Shown: positions 44,440 through 53,396, numbered from the stretch's first letter. The stretch: 64,000 nt of DNA from Rhodoblastus sphagnicola (GCF_002937075.1 NZ_NHSJ01000082.1:1-64000), one strand, 5' to 3'. Notes: generated by a model not told the origin, from the sequence alone. A program made the numbers and translations.

Positions 44440-45810
44440 TTACGCCGCGCCGATCTCGCAGGTCGTTTCCGCGCCTTCGTCCCAGCCGTCCCAAAGAAAA
44501 TCATTGTGACGCCCGTCGGCGATGAGGCGCAGCGCGTAGCGCGTCTGTTCCTTGTAGAAGTCGCAGAACGCGCCCTTCTGCTTCATGCCGCCGTTCATCT
44601 CATGGGCTTCCGCCGGACAGGGCGAGCCGCAGAAATGGCGGATGGCGCAGGTGTCGCATTCCGCGATGTCCTCGACCTTGCGGCCGATCACCAGCCGGAA
44701 CGGGTCGCTTTCGAGCACGTCCGCGATCTCGTCCCGGAACAGATTGCCGCCGGCGAAGGCGGGCAGGCCGATGAACTCGCTGCACGGAAACAGATCGCCG
44801 CCGGGCGCGAGGGCGAAAAAGCTGCGGCCGCCGCCGCAAGGCGAAATGTCGCACATCAGCCGCCGCGCCGTCGGCGCCTGAATGGCGATCAGGATGTTGG
44901 CGAAATTGGCCACCACCAGTTTTCTGCCGGTCTCCCGGTAAAGCTCATGCGTGCGCTCCAAGGCCGCGATGAATGCCTTGGCCACATCCGCTTCGCCGCC
45001 ATTGACGGCGCGCGCGCCCGGCATGGTGCAGCGGGTGACGTTGAGCATGCAGGCGGGCACGCGGTTCTCGTGGAAAAACTCCACCAGTTCCGTCAGGTAG
45101 GGCAGGTTCTCCGAAGTCATCGTGCAGATGACGTTGTAGCCGGGATAACCGTCGAGCATTTTCATGGCGCGCACGACATGATCGAACACGCCCTCGCCGC
45201 TCCAGCGCTTGCGCGTCCGGTTGGCGATATCGGCGACCGGCCCGTCCAGCGACAGGCCGATGCCGACGCCCCGCTCGGTCAGGAATTTCACCGCCGCCTC
45301 GTCGAGCAGGGTGGCGTTGGTCTGGACGCCGAAGCGGAATTTGTCGCGGAAGGCGTCGATGCCGGCGAAAATGGCCTCGCGCGCCAGCATGGGTTCGGCG
45401 CCGTGGAAGATCACCTGCGGCAAGCGATCCTCCGGCATGTGGCCGCGAAAATAGCTGTGCAGCCGCTCCAGCGCGTCGAGCAGTTCGCGCGTGTCCATCT
45501 GCTTGCCGCGCTTGCGCATTTCGCCGGGAATGTAGCAATAGGAGCAGTTGAGGTTGCAGCGCTCGGTGGCGTTGAAATAGACCGCCGACGGTTTGAGATG
45601 GAACCGCAGCATCTCCATTTCGCGCGCGAAATCGGCGCCCTTTTCGCGCAATGTGTCGCGCAAAATCCCGCCCGAAAGGGCCTGGTCCAGATTGTCCTTG
45701 CGCACCAGCCCCCAGAACGCGGTGTCCGGCTCGACCAGGGCGATATGGGTGGGATGGTCGATCTCGAACGGTTGCAGGGGCGAAAGAGGGCTCCTTTCGG
45801 AGCCCTCCAC
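44440..45810 (-). CDS. cbpB: Peptide-modifying radical SAM/SPASM enzyme, CbpB type
   Basis: About 456 residues. The radical SAM cluster motif CNLNCSYC has cysteines near 85, 89 and 92. GVQTNATLLD and GIGLSLDGP follow as in sulfatase-maturase/SPASM enzymes. The C-terminal SPASM cysteines are in LMCDISPCGGG, LFPCSEF, CDTCAIRHFCGSPCPAEA and GAFCDFY, enough for two auxiliary 4Fe-4S clusters. It sits just after a 45-residue peptide gene, so peptide modification is likely; the pair resembles CbpA/CbpB. The start is uncertain: GTG 45810 is the best codon available but has no clear ribosome site, and a stable hairpin covers the first codons. Confidence 0.85.
   Translation of the reverse strand: MEGSERSPLSPLQPFEIDHPTHIALVEPDTAFWGLVRKDNLDQALSGGILRDTLREKGADFAREMEMLRFHLKPSAVYFNATERCNLNCSYCYIPGEMRKRGKQMDTRELLDALERLHSYFRGHMPEDRLPQVIFHGAEPMLAREAIFAGIDAFRDKFRFGVQTNATLLDEAAVKFLTERGVGIGLSLDGPVADIANRTRKRWSGEGVFDHVVRAMKMLDGYPGYNVICTMTSENLPYLTELVEFFHENRVPACMLNVTRCTMPGARAVNGGEADVAKAFIAALERTHELYRETGRKLVVANFANILIAIQAPTARRLMCDISPCGGGRSFFALAPGGDLFPCSEFIGLPAFAGGNLFRDEIADVLESDPFRLVIGRKVEDIAECDTCAIRHFCGSPCPAEAHEMNGGMKQKGAFCDFYKEQTRYALRLIADGRHNDFLWDGWDEGAETTCEIGAA
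45786..45807 (-). promoter_or_regulatory. GNRA-capped hairpin between cbpA and cbpB
   Basis: On the minus strand GAGGGCTCC-GAAA-GGAGCCCTC forms a perfect 9-bp stem with a GAAA tetraloop, followed by CTTTCG-like sequence (TTTCGCC). The T-run is too short for efficient termination, so partial attenuation or mRNA protection is more likely. The position allows more peptide than enzyme to be made. Confidence 0.7.
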
Positions 45811-45833
45811 GACAGAGCGCGGGGAAATCGCGC

Positions 45834-45971
45834 TCAACGCTTCACCTGCTTGTCCATGAGGACGTAATGCGACAGGCCCGTGCCTTCCGCATTGCAGGTC
45901 TTGCGGATGGCGATCACCGCCGGGCGAGTCTTGTCCGAGGTTTCGTTGGGCTTGTTGCTGGGCGATGTCAT
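45834..45971 (-). CDS. cbpA: Short precursor peptide, CbpA-like (putative RiPP)
   Basis: 45 residues, ATG 45971, TGA 45834-45836. The N-terminal leader-like part is polar (MTSPSNKPNETSDKTRPAV), and the C-terminal core-like part is IRKTCNAEGTGLSHYVLMDK, with one cysteine and one histidine. GGAG lies nine bases before the ATG. It is the first gene after the cobalamin riboswitch and is followed 23 bp later by the radical SAM/SPASM gene. Size, position and composition are those of a modified-peptide precursor; I recall the CbpA family having this form but cannot run a profile. Confidence 0.8.
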   Translation of the reverse strand: MTSPSNKPNETSDKTRPAVIAIRKTCNAEGTGLSHYVLMDKQVKR

Positions 45972-46054
45972 CACGATCTACTCCGATGCACAATGAAGGA
46001 CGTCGGCGCAGCGCGAAGCCTCGCCGAAATCCTTTCCATCGGATTTCGCCCCTC

Positions 46055-46257
46055 GTGAATCAGATCCAGCAGGTCTTCTGGCTCTCGGATCGTCCGCCGC
46101 AGACGGCCTTCCCAGCGGGGTGGACCCCGCCAGTGGCTGGCTTTCGCCAAAATGGCGATCGCCTTGTCTCCGACGTCCCCGATTACAGCGGCGGGACCGC
46201 CGCGGAATTTCACCGCGTTCCGGGATACTGGATGGAGCGCGGATTAAAACCGATCCG
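46055..46257 (-). ncRNA. Cobalamin riboswitch upstream of cbpA
   Basis: Read on the minus strand the conserved elements occur in order. GGAACGCGGTGAAATTCCG is at 46221-46200, CCGCCGCTGTAATC at about 46194-46181, GCCACTGG at 46137-46130, GGGAAGGC at 46113-46106, and the B12 box AGCCAGAAGACCTGCTGG at 46083-46066 (consensus AGCCAGGAGACCTGCC). The 5' limit is uncertain and may include ATCGGT at 46254-46249. The B12 box ends 94 bp before cbpA. Riboswitches of this class lower expression when cobalamin is present. Confidence 0.9.
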
Positions 46258-46269
46258 CGCCGCTGTCAA
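46237..46269 (-). promoter_or_regulatory. Candidate promoter and palindrome at the riboswitch 5' end
   Basis: On the minus strand TTGACA (46269-46264) is followed 15 bases later by TTTAAT (46248-46243), a consensus -35 with a near-consensus -10 at a rather short spacing. The -10 lies mostly in the loop of a perfect 8-bp inverted repeat GCGCGGAT/ATCCGCGC (46237-46260). The repeat could be an operator, part of the riboswitch, or the exporter gene's 3' hairpin. Confidence 0.4.
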
Positions 46270-46285
46270 GATATCGCGCCCTCGA

Positions 46286-47272
46286 TCACACCACCTCATC
46301 CGGCGCGAGAACGCAGGCAGACGAGGGATCGACCTCGATCTGTACGGTCGCATGCTCGATGCCGAAATCATGCGCCAAATCTTCGGCGAGTTCGTGCAGA
46401 AAGGCGTCGCCGGGATGGCCCGAGGGCATCACCAGATGGCAGGTCAGCGCCACATGGGTCGTGCTCATCGGCCAGATATGCAGGTCGTGCAGCGCCGCCA
46501 CGCCGGGACGGCCGCACAGCAAGGCGCGCACCTTGTCGGGATCGATCCGCGGCGGCACGGCGGCCAGCGACATGCCCAGCGATTCGATCAGCAGCCGCCA
46601 TGTGCCCCAGATGATGAGTCCGCTGATGACGAGACTCACCACCGGGTCGAGCCAGAGCGCGCCGGTGAACGCGATGACCAGACCGGCGACGACCACGCCG
46701 GCGGAAACCAGGGCGTCGGAGGCCATATGCAAAAAGGCGCCGCGCACATTGATGTCGGTCTTGCCGCCCGAGGCGAACAGCCAGGCCGTAAACCCGTTGA
46801 CGACGATGCCGGCGGCGGCGACCGCCATCACCACGCCGCCCTGCACCGGCTGGGGCGCGCCGAGCCGCCACACCGCCTCCCAGGCGATGGCGCCCACGGC
46901 CACCAGCAGGAACACGGCGTTGAACAAAGCGGCGAGAATGGAGGAGCCGCGCAGGCCATAGGTGAAGCGCGGACTCGGCGCCCTTTTGACCAGTTCGCTG
47001 GCGATCCAGGCGACGACGAGGCCGAGCACGTCGCCGAGATTGTGCCCGGCGTCGGCCAGCAGCGACATGGAATTGGCGAAAAAGCCGCTGGCGGCCTCGA
47101 TAATCACGAAGGCGCTGTTCAGCCCTATGCCCAGGGCGAAGGCCCGGCCGAAATTTTTCGGAGCGTGCGCGTGGCCATGATCATGGTCGTGGTCGTGGTC
47201 GTGATCATGGTCTTGGGCGTCGTGATCGTGGTCGTGATCATGTTCGTGGGTGTGTTCGTGCGCGTGGGCCAT
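46286..47272 (-). CDS. CDF-family cation exporter with His-rich N-terminus
   Basis: 328 residues. Residues 2-40 are a His/Asp tract (HAHEHTHEHDHDHDHD and onwards) that should bind metal. Six transmembrane helices follow, with metal-site motifs SLLADAGHNLGDVLGL in TM2 and AFLHMASDALVSAGV in TM5, the HD-HD pattern of Zn/Co/Cd CzcD/ZitB proteins. A cytoplasmic domain ends the protein. ATG 47272 has GGAG six bases upstream. It lies directly upstream of the riboswitch-cbpAB unit on the same strand. The metal cannot be fixed from sequence; cobalt is possible. Confidence 0.9.
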   Translation of the reverse strand: MAHAHEHTHEHDHDHDHDAQDHDHDHDHDHDHGHAHAPKNFGRAFALGIGLNSAFVIIEAASGFFANSMSLLADAGHNLGDVLGLVVAWIASELVKRAPSPRFTYGLRGSSILAALFNAVFLLVAVGAIAWEAVWRLGAPQPVQGGVVMAVAAAGIVVNGFTAWLFASGGKTDINVRGAFLHMASDALVSAGVVVAGLVIAFTGALWLDPVVSLVISGLIIWGTWRLLIESLGMSLAAVPPRIDPDKVRALLCGRPGVAALHDLHIWPMSTTHVALTCHLVMPSGHPGDAFLHELAEDLAHDFGIEHATVQIEVDPSSACVLAPDEVV

Positions 47273-47491
47273 GACGTCTCCGGCTATTGCCGGCAATCTA
47301 AACGTCTCTTGATCGGAAGCAAGTTTATGCGCTCTTGACGCCATGCGACGAAACCCGCATGTTGCCGGCCATGACGCCGCCAAAAAATCTTTGCCGGATT
47401 TCGATTATCAGCTAGCTGCAAAGCTGGCTGGCGCCGTCATGTCTCCTTGAAAATTCGCGAGATCGACGCCCCGGCCAGAGCAGGGAGACTC

Positions 47492-48868
47492 ATGTCCGCC
47501 GTCCTGAAGCTTTACAACACCCTGACCCGCGAGCGCGAAATCTTCGCGCCGATCGACCCTGCGCGTATCAGGCTCTACGTCTGCGGCCCGACGGTCTACG
47601 ATTTCGCCCATATCGGCAATGCGCGCCCGCTGATCGTGTTCGACACGCTCTATCGCGTTTTGCGCGAACTCTACGGCGCAGATCACGTCAAATATGTCCG
47701 CAACATCACCGACGTTGACGACAAGATCAATGCGCGCGCCGCCGAGCGGAAAATCTCCATCCGCGAACTGACCGAGGCCACCAATGCTGTGTTCCAGCAG
47801 GACGTGGCGGATCTGAACTGCCTGCCCCCGGACGTGCAGCCGCGCGCCACCGAGCACATCGCGGAAATGATCGCCCTTGTCGAAAAACTGATCGCCAATG
47901 GCCACGCCTATGCCGCCGACGGCCACGTCCTGTTCGACGTGCCCTCGATGAAGGATTACGGCGGCCTGTCGCGCCGTCCGCTCGACGACATGATCGCCGG
48001 CGCCCGCGTCGATGTCGCGCCCTACAAGCGCGGCGAGATGGATTTTGTGCTGTGGAAACCCTCGAAAGAGGGCGAACCCGGTTGGGACAGCCCGTGGGGG
48101 TTCGGTCGCCCCGGCTGGCATCTCGAATGCTCGGCCATGTCGCACAAGCATTTGGGCGAAGTGTTCGACATCCACGGCGGCGGCATCGATCTGGTGTTCC
48201 CGCACCACGAAAACGAGATCGCCCAGACCCGCTGCGCCTTCGGTCACGACGTGATGGCGAATGTCTGGATGCACAACGGGTTCTTGCAGGTGGAAGGCGA
48301 GAAAATGTCCAAAAGCCTGGGCAATTTCATCACCATCCACGAATTGCTGCATGAGGACAAATTCGGCGGTCGCGCCTGGAAGGGCGAGGTGTTGCGCCTC
48401 GCCATGCTGCGCGGCGCCTACCGCCAGCCGATCGACTGGACGGTGAAGGCGCTGGAAGAGGCCGAGAAAACTCTGCAACGCTGGTACGCGCTGCTGCGCG
48501 AGCAAAAACCGGAGGCGGGCGAGTTGTCGGAGCCTTTCCTCGACGCCCTGTGCGACGACCTCAACACGCCGAAAGCCATCGCTGAACTGCATCAACTGGC
48601 CGGGGCGGGGGAGGCGGACAAGCTTTTACGCGCCGCGAATCTGTTGGGCCTGCTGCACGACGATCCCGCGAGCTGGACCAAAACCGCCGCCGACATCGAC
48701 GCCGCCCTGGTGGAAAAGCTGATCGCGGAACGGCTCGACGCGCGTCGCGCCAAAAACTTCGCCGAATCCGACCGCTTGCGCGATCTGATCGTGGCCATGG
48801 GCGTGAAGATCATGGATGCGAAGGACAAGCAGACCGGCGAACTCTCCACCCGATGGGAGGTGGGCTGA
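47492..48868 (+). CDS. cysS: Cysteinyl-tRNA synthetase
   Basis: 458 residues. Class I signatures: zinc and ATP region [19 protein letters not shown] (HIGN form of HIGH) near residue 35, [29 protein letters not shown], and KMSKSLGNF near residue 275. ATG 47492 has AGGGAG four bases upstream; earlier in-frame codons have none. It charges tRNA-Cys. Confidence 0.97.
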   Translation: MSAVLKLYNTLTREREIFAPIDPARIRLYVCGPTVYDFAHIGNARPLIVFDTLYRVLRELYGADHVKYVRNITDVDDKINARAAERKISIRELTEATNAVFQQDVADLNCLPPDVQPRATEHIAEMIALVEKLIANGHAYAADGHVLFDVPSMKDYGGLSRRPLDDMIAGARVDVAPYKRGEMDFVLWKPSKEGEPGWDSPWGFGRPGWHLECSAMSHKHLGEVFDIHGGGIDLVFPHHENEIAQTRCAFGHDVMANVWMHNGFLQVEGEKMSKSLGNFITIHELLHEDKFGGRAWKGEVLRLAMLRGAYRQPIDWTVKALEEAEKTLQRWYALLREQKPEAGELSEPFLDALCDDLNTPKAIAELHQLAGAGEADKLLRAANLLGLLHDDPASWTKTAADIDAALVEKLIAERLDARRAKNFAESDRLRDLIVAMGVKIMDAKDKQTGELSTRWEVG

Positions 48869-48895
48869 CGATCGCCTACAACCTCACGGGCGCCT

Positions 48896-49020
48896 TCCTT
48901 CTCCCCTTGCGGGAGAAGGTGGCGCGAAGCGCCGGATGAGGGGGGCGTCCCTCGCAACCGGCGCCCCCTCATCCGTCTCGCGCTTCGCGCGAGCCACCTT
49001 CTCCCGCAAGGGGAGAAGGA
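48896..49020. repeat. Large intergenic inverted repeat of Rhizobiales type
   Basis: The left arm begins TCCTTCTCCCCTTGCGGGAG and the right arm ends CTCCCGCAAGGGGAGAAGGA, exact reverse complements. Inner parts (GGTGGC.../...GCCACC, GGATGAGGG/CCCTCATCC) also pair. Each arm contains a smaller palindrome. It lies between cysS and a small ORF, and relatives occur at 55812-55962. Confidence 0.85.
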
Positions 49021-49057
49021 GTCCGCTGAACCGCTTCGGCTTCGATAAGAATCTGTC

Positions 49058-49198
49058 ATGACCCAACCCGACGACCGCGAAAAGAACTGGCGCGACTCTC
49101 TTCCCTTCCCGCCGCATTGGCTGTGGTATCTCGCGGCCAAGATCCTCGTGCTCGCGCTGGCGGTCTTGATCGGCCTGCGCTGGAACGGGCTGATCTGA
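49058..49198 (+). CDS. Small single-pass membrane protein
   Basis: 46 residues, ATG 49058, TGA 49196-49198. A charged N-terminus (TQPDDREKNW) leads to one hydrophobic helix LWYLAAKILVLALAVLIGL and a short tail. Its stop shares one base with the ATG of the GNAT gene (TGATG), which supports real, coupled translation. Function unknown. Confidence 0.65.
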   Translation: MTQPDDREKNWRDSLPFPPHWLWYLAAKILVLALAVLIGLRWNGLI

Positions 49199-49695
49199 TG
49201 GCCGACACCATCGCCTTGCGGCCCGCGCTGCCAGCCGACGCGCCCGCGCTCGCCGCCCTTTTTCGCGCCAGCGTCGAAACGCTCGGCGTCGAGGATTATT
49301 CGCAAGCCCAGGTCGAGGCCTGGAGCGCGCTCGCCGATGACGAGGCGGCGTTCGCGCAAAAACTCGCCGAAAAACTCACCATCGTCGCGCTCGCCAACGG
49401 CGCGCTCGCGGGCTTTGCCGCGCTGAAGGGGACGGACGCCCTGGACATGCTCTATGTCCACCCCAATTTCGCCCGGCGCGGCGTCGCCACCGCGCTGTGC
49501 GACGCGCTGGAAAAACTCTCGAGCGCCCGCCACGCCAAAAAACTGACCGTGGACGCCAGCGACAGCGCCGAGCCGTTTTTCGCCCGTCGCGGCTATGTGG
49601 CGCAGCAACGCAACATGGTCTTCCTCGGCGACGAAGTTTTGGGCAACACCACCATGACCAAGGATTTGCCGGCTATGACGGGACCGACGCAATGA
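49198..49695 (+). CDS. GNAT-family N-acetyltransferase
   Basis: 165 residues. GNAT fold: strand 1 TIALRPALPADAPALAALF, the acetyl-CoA pyrophosphate loop LYVHPNFARRGVATALCDALE near residue 85, and the C-terminal LTVDASDSAEPFFARRGY. The substrate is unknown. It overlaps the small membrane protein upstream by one base and cimA downstream by four bases (ATGA), so the three genes form one operon. Confidence 0.9.
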   Translation: MADTIALRPALPADAPALAALFRASVETLGVEDYSQAQVEAWSALADDEAAFAQKLAEKLTIVALANGALAGFAALKGTDALDMLYVHPNFARRGVATALCDALEKLSSARHAKKLTVDASDSAEPFFARRGYVAQQRNMVFLGDEVLGNTTMTKDLPAMTGPTQ

Positions 49696-51284
49696 ACCGC
49701 GACCGCGTTTATCTGTTCGACACCACCCTGCGCGACGGCGCCCAGACCACCGGCGTCGATTTCTCGCTCGACGACAAGAAACAGATCGCCGGCCTGCTCG
49801 ACGCGCTCGGCATTGATTATGTCGAGGGCGGCTACCCCGGCGCCAATCCGCTCGACACCGAGTTTTTCGCCGCCAAGCGCACGCGCAAAGCCCAATTCAC
49901 CGCCTTCGGCATGACCAAGCGCGCCGGCCGCTCGGCCGCCAACGATCCCGGCGTCGCCGCTCTCATCGGCAGCGCCGCCGGCGCCATCGCCTTCGTCGCC
50001 AAGGCCTGGGATTATCAGGTCCATGTCGCGCTCGGCTGCACGCTGGAGGAAAATCTCGAGGGCATAGACGACAGCGTCAAGGCGGCGGTGGCGGCTGGCC
50101 GCGAGGTGATCGTCGATTGCGAGCATTTCTTCGACGGCTTTAAAGACAACCGCGACTATGCCCTGCAATGCGCTGAAACGGCCTATAAAGCCGGCGCGCG
50201 CTGGATCGCCCTGTGCGACACCAATGGCGGCACGCTCCCCCACGAGGTCGAGGACATCGTGCGCAAGGTGGCCGAACGGGTGCCGGGCGCAAACCTCGGC
50301 ATCCACGCCCACAACGACACCGAACAGGCGGTGGCGAACTCCTTCGCGGCGCTGCGCGGCGGGGCACGGCAGATTCACGGCGCGCTCAACGGTCTGGGTG
50401 AGCGTTGCGGCAACGCCAATCTCTGCTCGATCATCCCGACCCTGCTGCTGAAGAAGGAGATGACCGACCGCTACGAAATCGGCGTTTCGCTCGACTCGCT
50501 CAGAGGGCTGACAAAGCTCTCTCATACCCTTGACGAGCTGTTGAACCGCGCGCCGGATCGCCACGCCCCCTATGTCGGCGCCTCGGCCTTCGCCACCAAG
50601 GCGGGCATCCACGCCTCGGCCGTGCTGAAGGATCCGCGCACCTACGAGCATGTCACGCCCGAAAGCGTCGGCAACCAGCGTCGCGTGCTGGTGTCCGACC
50701 AGGCCGGCAAATCCAACATCCTCGCCGAACTGGAGCGTTTGGGCGTCACGGTGTCGCGCGATGATCCGAGGGTCAACCGACTGCTGCACAAGGTGAAGGA
50801 GAAGGAGGCGCAGGGCTACGCCTATGAGGGCGCCGACGCCTCCTTCGAACTTCTCGCACGGCGCATTCTGGGGCACGTTCCCGGTTACTTCGATGTCGAG
50901 CGCTTCCGCGTCGATGTCGAGCGCCGCCACAACGCCCACGGCGAACTGGAGACGTTTTCGGAAGCCACCGTCAGGGTCAATGTCGATGGCGTCAGCCTGA
51001 TTTCGGCAGCGGAGGGCAATGGCCCGGTTCACGCGCTGTACATGGCGCTGTGCAAGGATCTCGGCAAATACCAGCAACTCATCGAAGACATCGAATTGCT
51101 GGACTTCCGCGTCCGCGTGTTCCAGGGCGGCGCCGACGCCGTCACGCGGGTTCTCATCGAATTTGGCGACCGCGACGGCGAGCGCTGGTCCACGGTCGGG
51201 GTGTCGGCCAATCTGATCGACGCCTCGTTCCAGGCCCTGCTCGACGCCATCGACTACAAATTGCTCAAGGCCGGCGCCTCCTGA
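49692..51284 (+). CDS. cimA: (R)-citramalate synthase
   Basis: 530 residues of the isopropylmalate/citramalate synthase family. The catalytic TIM barrel begins LFDTTLRDGAQTTGVDFSLDDK; the metal histidines are in GIHAHNDTEQAVANSFAAL, with GLGERCGNANLCSIIPTL following. A C-terminal LeuA-dimer-type domain (about 400-530) gives feedback binding. CimA makes citramalate from pyruvate and acetyl-CoA, a threonine-independent isoleucine route, fitting the ilvB-ilvH genes 4.7 kb further on. Confidence 0.93.
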   Translation: MNRDRVYLFDTTLRDGAQTTGVDFSLDDKKQIAGLLDALGIDYVEGGYPGANPLDTEFFAAKRTRKAQFTAFGMTKRAGRSAANDPGVAALIGSAAGAIAFVAKAWDYQVHVALGCTLEENLEGIDDSVKAAVAAGREVIVDCEHFFDGFKDNRDYALQCAETAYKAGARWIALCDTNGGTLPHEVEDIVRKVAERVPGANLGIHAHNDTEQAVANSFAALRGGARQIHGALNGLGERCGNANLCSIIPTLLLKKEMTDRYEIGVSLDSLRGLTKLSHTLDELLNRAPDRHAPYVGASAFATKAGIHASAVLKDPRTYEHVTPESVGNQRRVLVSDQAGKSNILAELERLGVTVSRDDPRVNRLLHKVKEKEAQGYAYEGADASFELLARRILGHVPGYFDVERFRVDVERRHNAHGELETFSEATVRVNVDGVSLISAAEGNGPVHALYMALCKDLGKYQQLIEDIELLDFRVRVFQGGADAVTRVLIEFGDRDGERWSTVGVSANLIDASFQALLDAIDYKLLKAGAS

Positions 51285-51294
51285 ATGCGAAGCT

Positions 51295-51309
51295 TTAAAG
51301 CAATGTTAA
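51295..51309. promoter_or_regulatory. Perfect TTAA-N7-TTAA site before a chemoreceptor
   Basis: TTAAAGCAATGTTAA, starting 11 bp after the cimA stop and ending 46 bp before the ATG of the chemoreceptor. CtrA commonly controls motility and chemotaxis in alphaproteobacteria. Confidence 0.55.
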
Positions 51310-51355
51310 GACGGGGGGTGCAACTTAAGATTGTGTAGTTCGATTGAGTGACCCG

Positions 51356-53272
51356 ATGCGCTTGCGCGACCTTTCCTTGTCGAAGAAGCTGTTTGCCGTG
51401 CTTGGAATACTGATGATTCCAAGCGTGATGCTGCTCTATTTCGTGGTCACCGAAAACGATGCGCTGATTCGTTTCGCGCGCGCGGAAATGGCCGGGGTGA
51501 CCTATCTGCGCGCCCTGCAGCAGGGATACCAGTCCGCCCTGTCGGAGGAGAGTTCCGGCTCCGCCGGGGCGCTGGAGCGCGCCGAAGCCGCCGATGGCGG
51601 CGTTCTCGGCCTCACGGACAAGACGAAAGCCGCCGTCGCCGCGCTCAAGTCCAGGAATTACGACGAAGCCGCGTCCCAATTGAGCGACGCCATCAGTCTG
51701 GCCTCGGACAATTCCAACATCACGCTCGATCCGGAAACCGAGACCTATTTTGTCGGCGACATTCTGGTCAACCAGGCCGAGGCCATTTTGAAGCGGTCGA
51801 GCGATCTGGTCGCGGCGGCGCGCGACCTGCGTCAGAACGCCAGCGAAGAAAAGGTCGTCGCCTTCGCGGTGGCGCGCGATGGCTTGAACGGCGTGGTCGG
51901 CAATTTCACCACGGATTGGTCCAAGGCGGTCAAGGCGGATCGGGGTTTCATCCAGGGGACCGCCTTGAGCGGCATGGGCGATAAATTGCTCCAGTTGACG
52001 GCAGCCTTGACCGAGGCGGCCAAGGACAGTCGCTACGATCGGGTTCTCACGCTTGCGCCGGAAATCGACTCCGCTTTCATCGCTTTCCTGCCAAAAATCG
52101 ACGACGCCATGGCGGACATGCTGGCCGCCCGGATCGCCGGCTATCAGATCACGATCGCGCAGCGCGTTGGCGGAACGGCGATCGCCATCCTGCTGGGCCT
52201 CATCGGCGCGATCCTGCTGATTCGCTCGATCGCGCGGCCCCTGAATGAAATCGTCCGGGTGCTCGACGCCATCCAGCGCGATCCCGACGCCGTTGAAATT
52301 CCCCAGGCCGACCGAAGCGACGAAATCGGGCGATTGATCCATGCGGCGCGGCGTTATCGCGACGCCGCGTCCAACGCGCTCACGATCGAGCGGCAAGACC
52401 GGGCGCGGCGCGAAGAGGAGGCGAGCGATCACGCTCTGGCGCGCGAGATCAGCGCCACGTTCACCGCCGAGGTCCATGGCGCCATCGGCAATTTGAGCGG
52501 CCACCTCAAACAGGCCGATGAGAGCGTCGCGCAAATCGCCAGCGAAACCGACGCCTCCCTGGTGCAGTCCGATCTGATCGGCGAGGCCGCGCGGCAGTCG
52601 TCCGCGCATGCGCAATCGGTCGCGCAGGCGGTGGAGGAATTGTCGACATCGATCGGCGAGATCGCCGCCACCTCCAGCCTGGCTTCGAGCATCGCGGCCG
52701 AGGCCACCCGGGAATCGCAGCAGGCGCGGACCCTGGTGCGCGGCCTGTCCGAAGCCGCCGCCAAGATCGACGCCGTGGTGCAATTGATCAACGCCATCGC
52801 CGCCCAGACCAATCTGCTGGCGCTGAACGCCACCATCGAGGCGGCCCGCGCCGGGGATGCCGGCAAGGGATTCGCGGTCGTCGCGGCCGAGGTGAAAACC
52901 CTCGCCGACCAGACCGCGAGCGCCACCAAGGACATTGTCGAGCATGTCGGCGCGGTTCAGGCGTCGGTCGGCCAGGTCTCGCAGGTGATCGGCGGCATTG
53001 GCGGCGCGATCGAACGCGTCAACGCGGTGTCCGCGACCATAGCCGGATCGGTCGAGCGGCAAAGCGCCGCGACGGATGAAATCGCCAGGAATGTGCAGAT
53101 GACCGCGCGCGGCGCCGAACAGATGACGGCTTCCATCGGCCACGTGCTGGCCGCCGCCGAAAAATCGCGTTCGGTCTCCGCGCAGGTGCGCGCCCGCATC
53201 GCCGACCTGGAGCGCGAGGCGGCGAAATTGCATCAAAACATCGAGGCTTATGTCAAGCAGAGCGCGGTTTAG
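51356..53272 (+). CDS. Methyl-accepting chemotaxis protein
   Basis: 638 residues from ATG 51356. TM1 ([21 protein letters not shown]), a long periplasmic helical domain to about 265 (NIT/TarH-like), TM2 ([21 protein letters not shown]), HAMP ([16 protein letters not shown]), then the signalling domain with hairpin tip [37 protein letters not shown]. The upstream CtrA-type site suggests cell-cycle control. The ligand is unknown; it shares layout but little N-terminal identity with the receptor at 27437-29152. Confidence 0.93.
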   Translation: MRLRDLSLSKKLFAVLGILMIPSVMLLYFVVTENDALIRFARAEMAGVTYLRALQQGYQSALSEESSGSAGALERAEAADGGVLGLTDKTKAAVAALKSRNYDEAASQLSDAISLASDNSNITLDPETETYFVGDILVNQAEAILKRSSDLVAAARDLRQNASEEKVVAFAVARDGLNGVVGNFTTDWSKAVKADRGFIQGTALSGMGDKLLQLTAALTEAAKDSRYDRVLTLAPEIDSAFIAFLPKIDDAMADMLAARIAGYQITIAQRVGGTAIAILLGLIGAILLIRSIARPLNEIVRVLDAIQRDPDAVEIPQADRSDEIGRLIHAARRYRDAASNALTIERQDRARREEEASDHALAREISATFTAEVHGAIGNLSGHLKQADESVAQIASETDASLVQSDLIGEAARQSSAHAQSVAQAVEELSTSIGEIAATSSLASSIAAEATRESQQARTLVRGLSEAAAKIDAVVQLINAIAAQTNLLALNATIEAARAGDAGKGFAVVAAEVKTLADQTASATKDIVEHVGAVQASVGQVSQVIGGIGGAIERVNAVSATIAGSVERQSAATDEIARNVQMTARGAEQMTASIGHVLAAAEKSRSVSAQVRARIADLEREAAKLHQNIEAYVKQSAV

Positions 53273-53312
53273 ACCAGCGTCGTCAAGCCGGGCGGGCGCC
53301 GGTTGGCGCAAT

Positions 53313-53343
53313 CTTTTTACGGTAAGCAAGCTTTTTACGGTAA
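53313..53343. repeat. 13-bp direct repeat upstream of ppk2
   Basis: CTTTTTACGGTAA occurs at 53313-53325 and 53331-53343 (18-bp period), 53 bp before the ppk2 start. It may be a tandem regulator site; it does not match the PhoB box spacing (11 bp). Confidence 0.6.
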
Positions 53344-53396
53344 TATGACAACGTCGCCAGAAATCCGGGCGCTGACCCGGTTGAGAGGATTTGCGC

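Noticed and set aside
46025..46048. Hairpin after the B12 box as an intrinsic terminator
   Set aside because: The 8-bp stem CGAAATCC/GGATTTCG is real, but no T-run follows on the minus strand.
47168..47262. Short-unit repeat array (GTCGTG/ATCATG) as CRISPR or satellite
   Set aside because: It is the codon repeat of the His/Asp tract of the CDF exporter.
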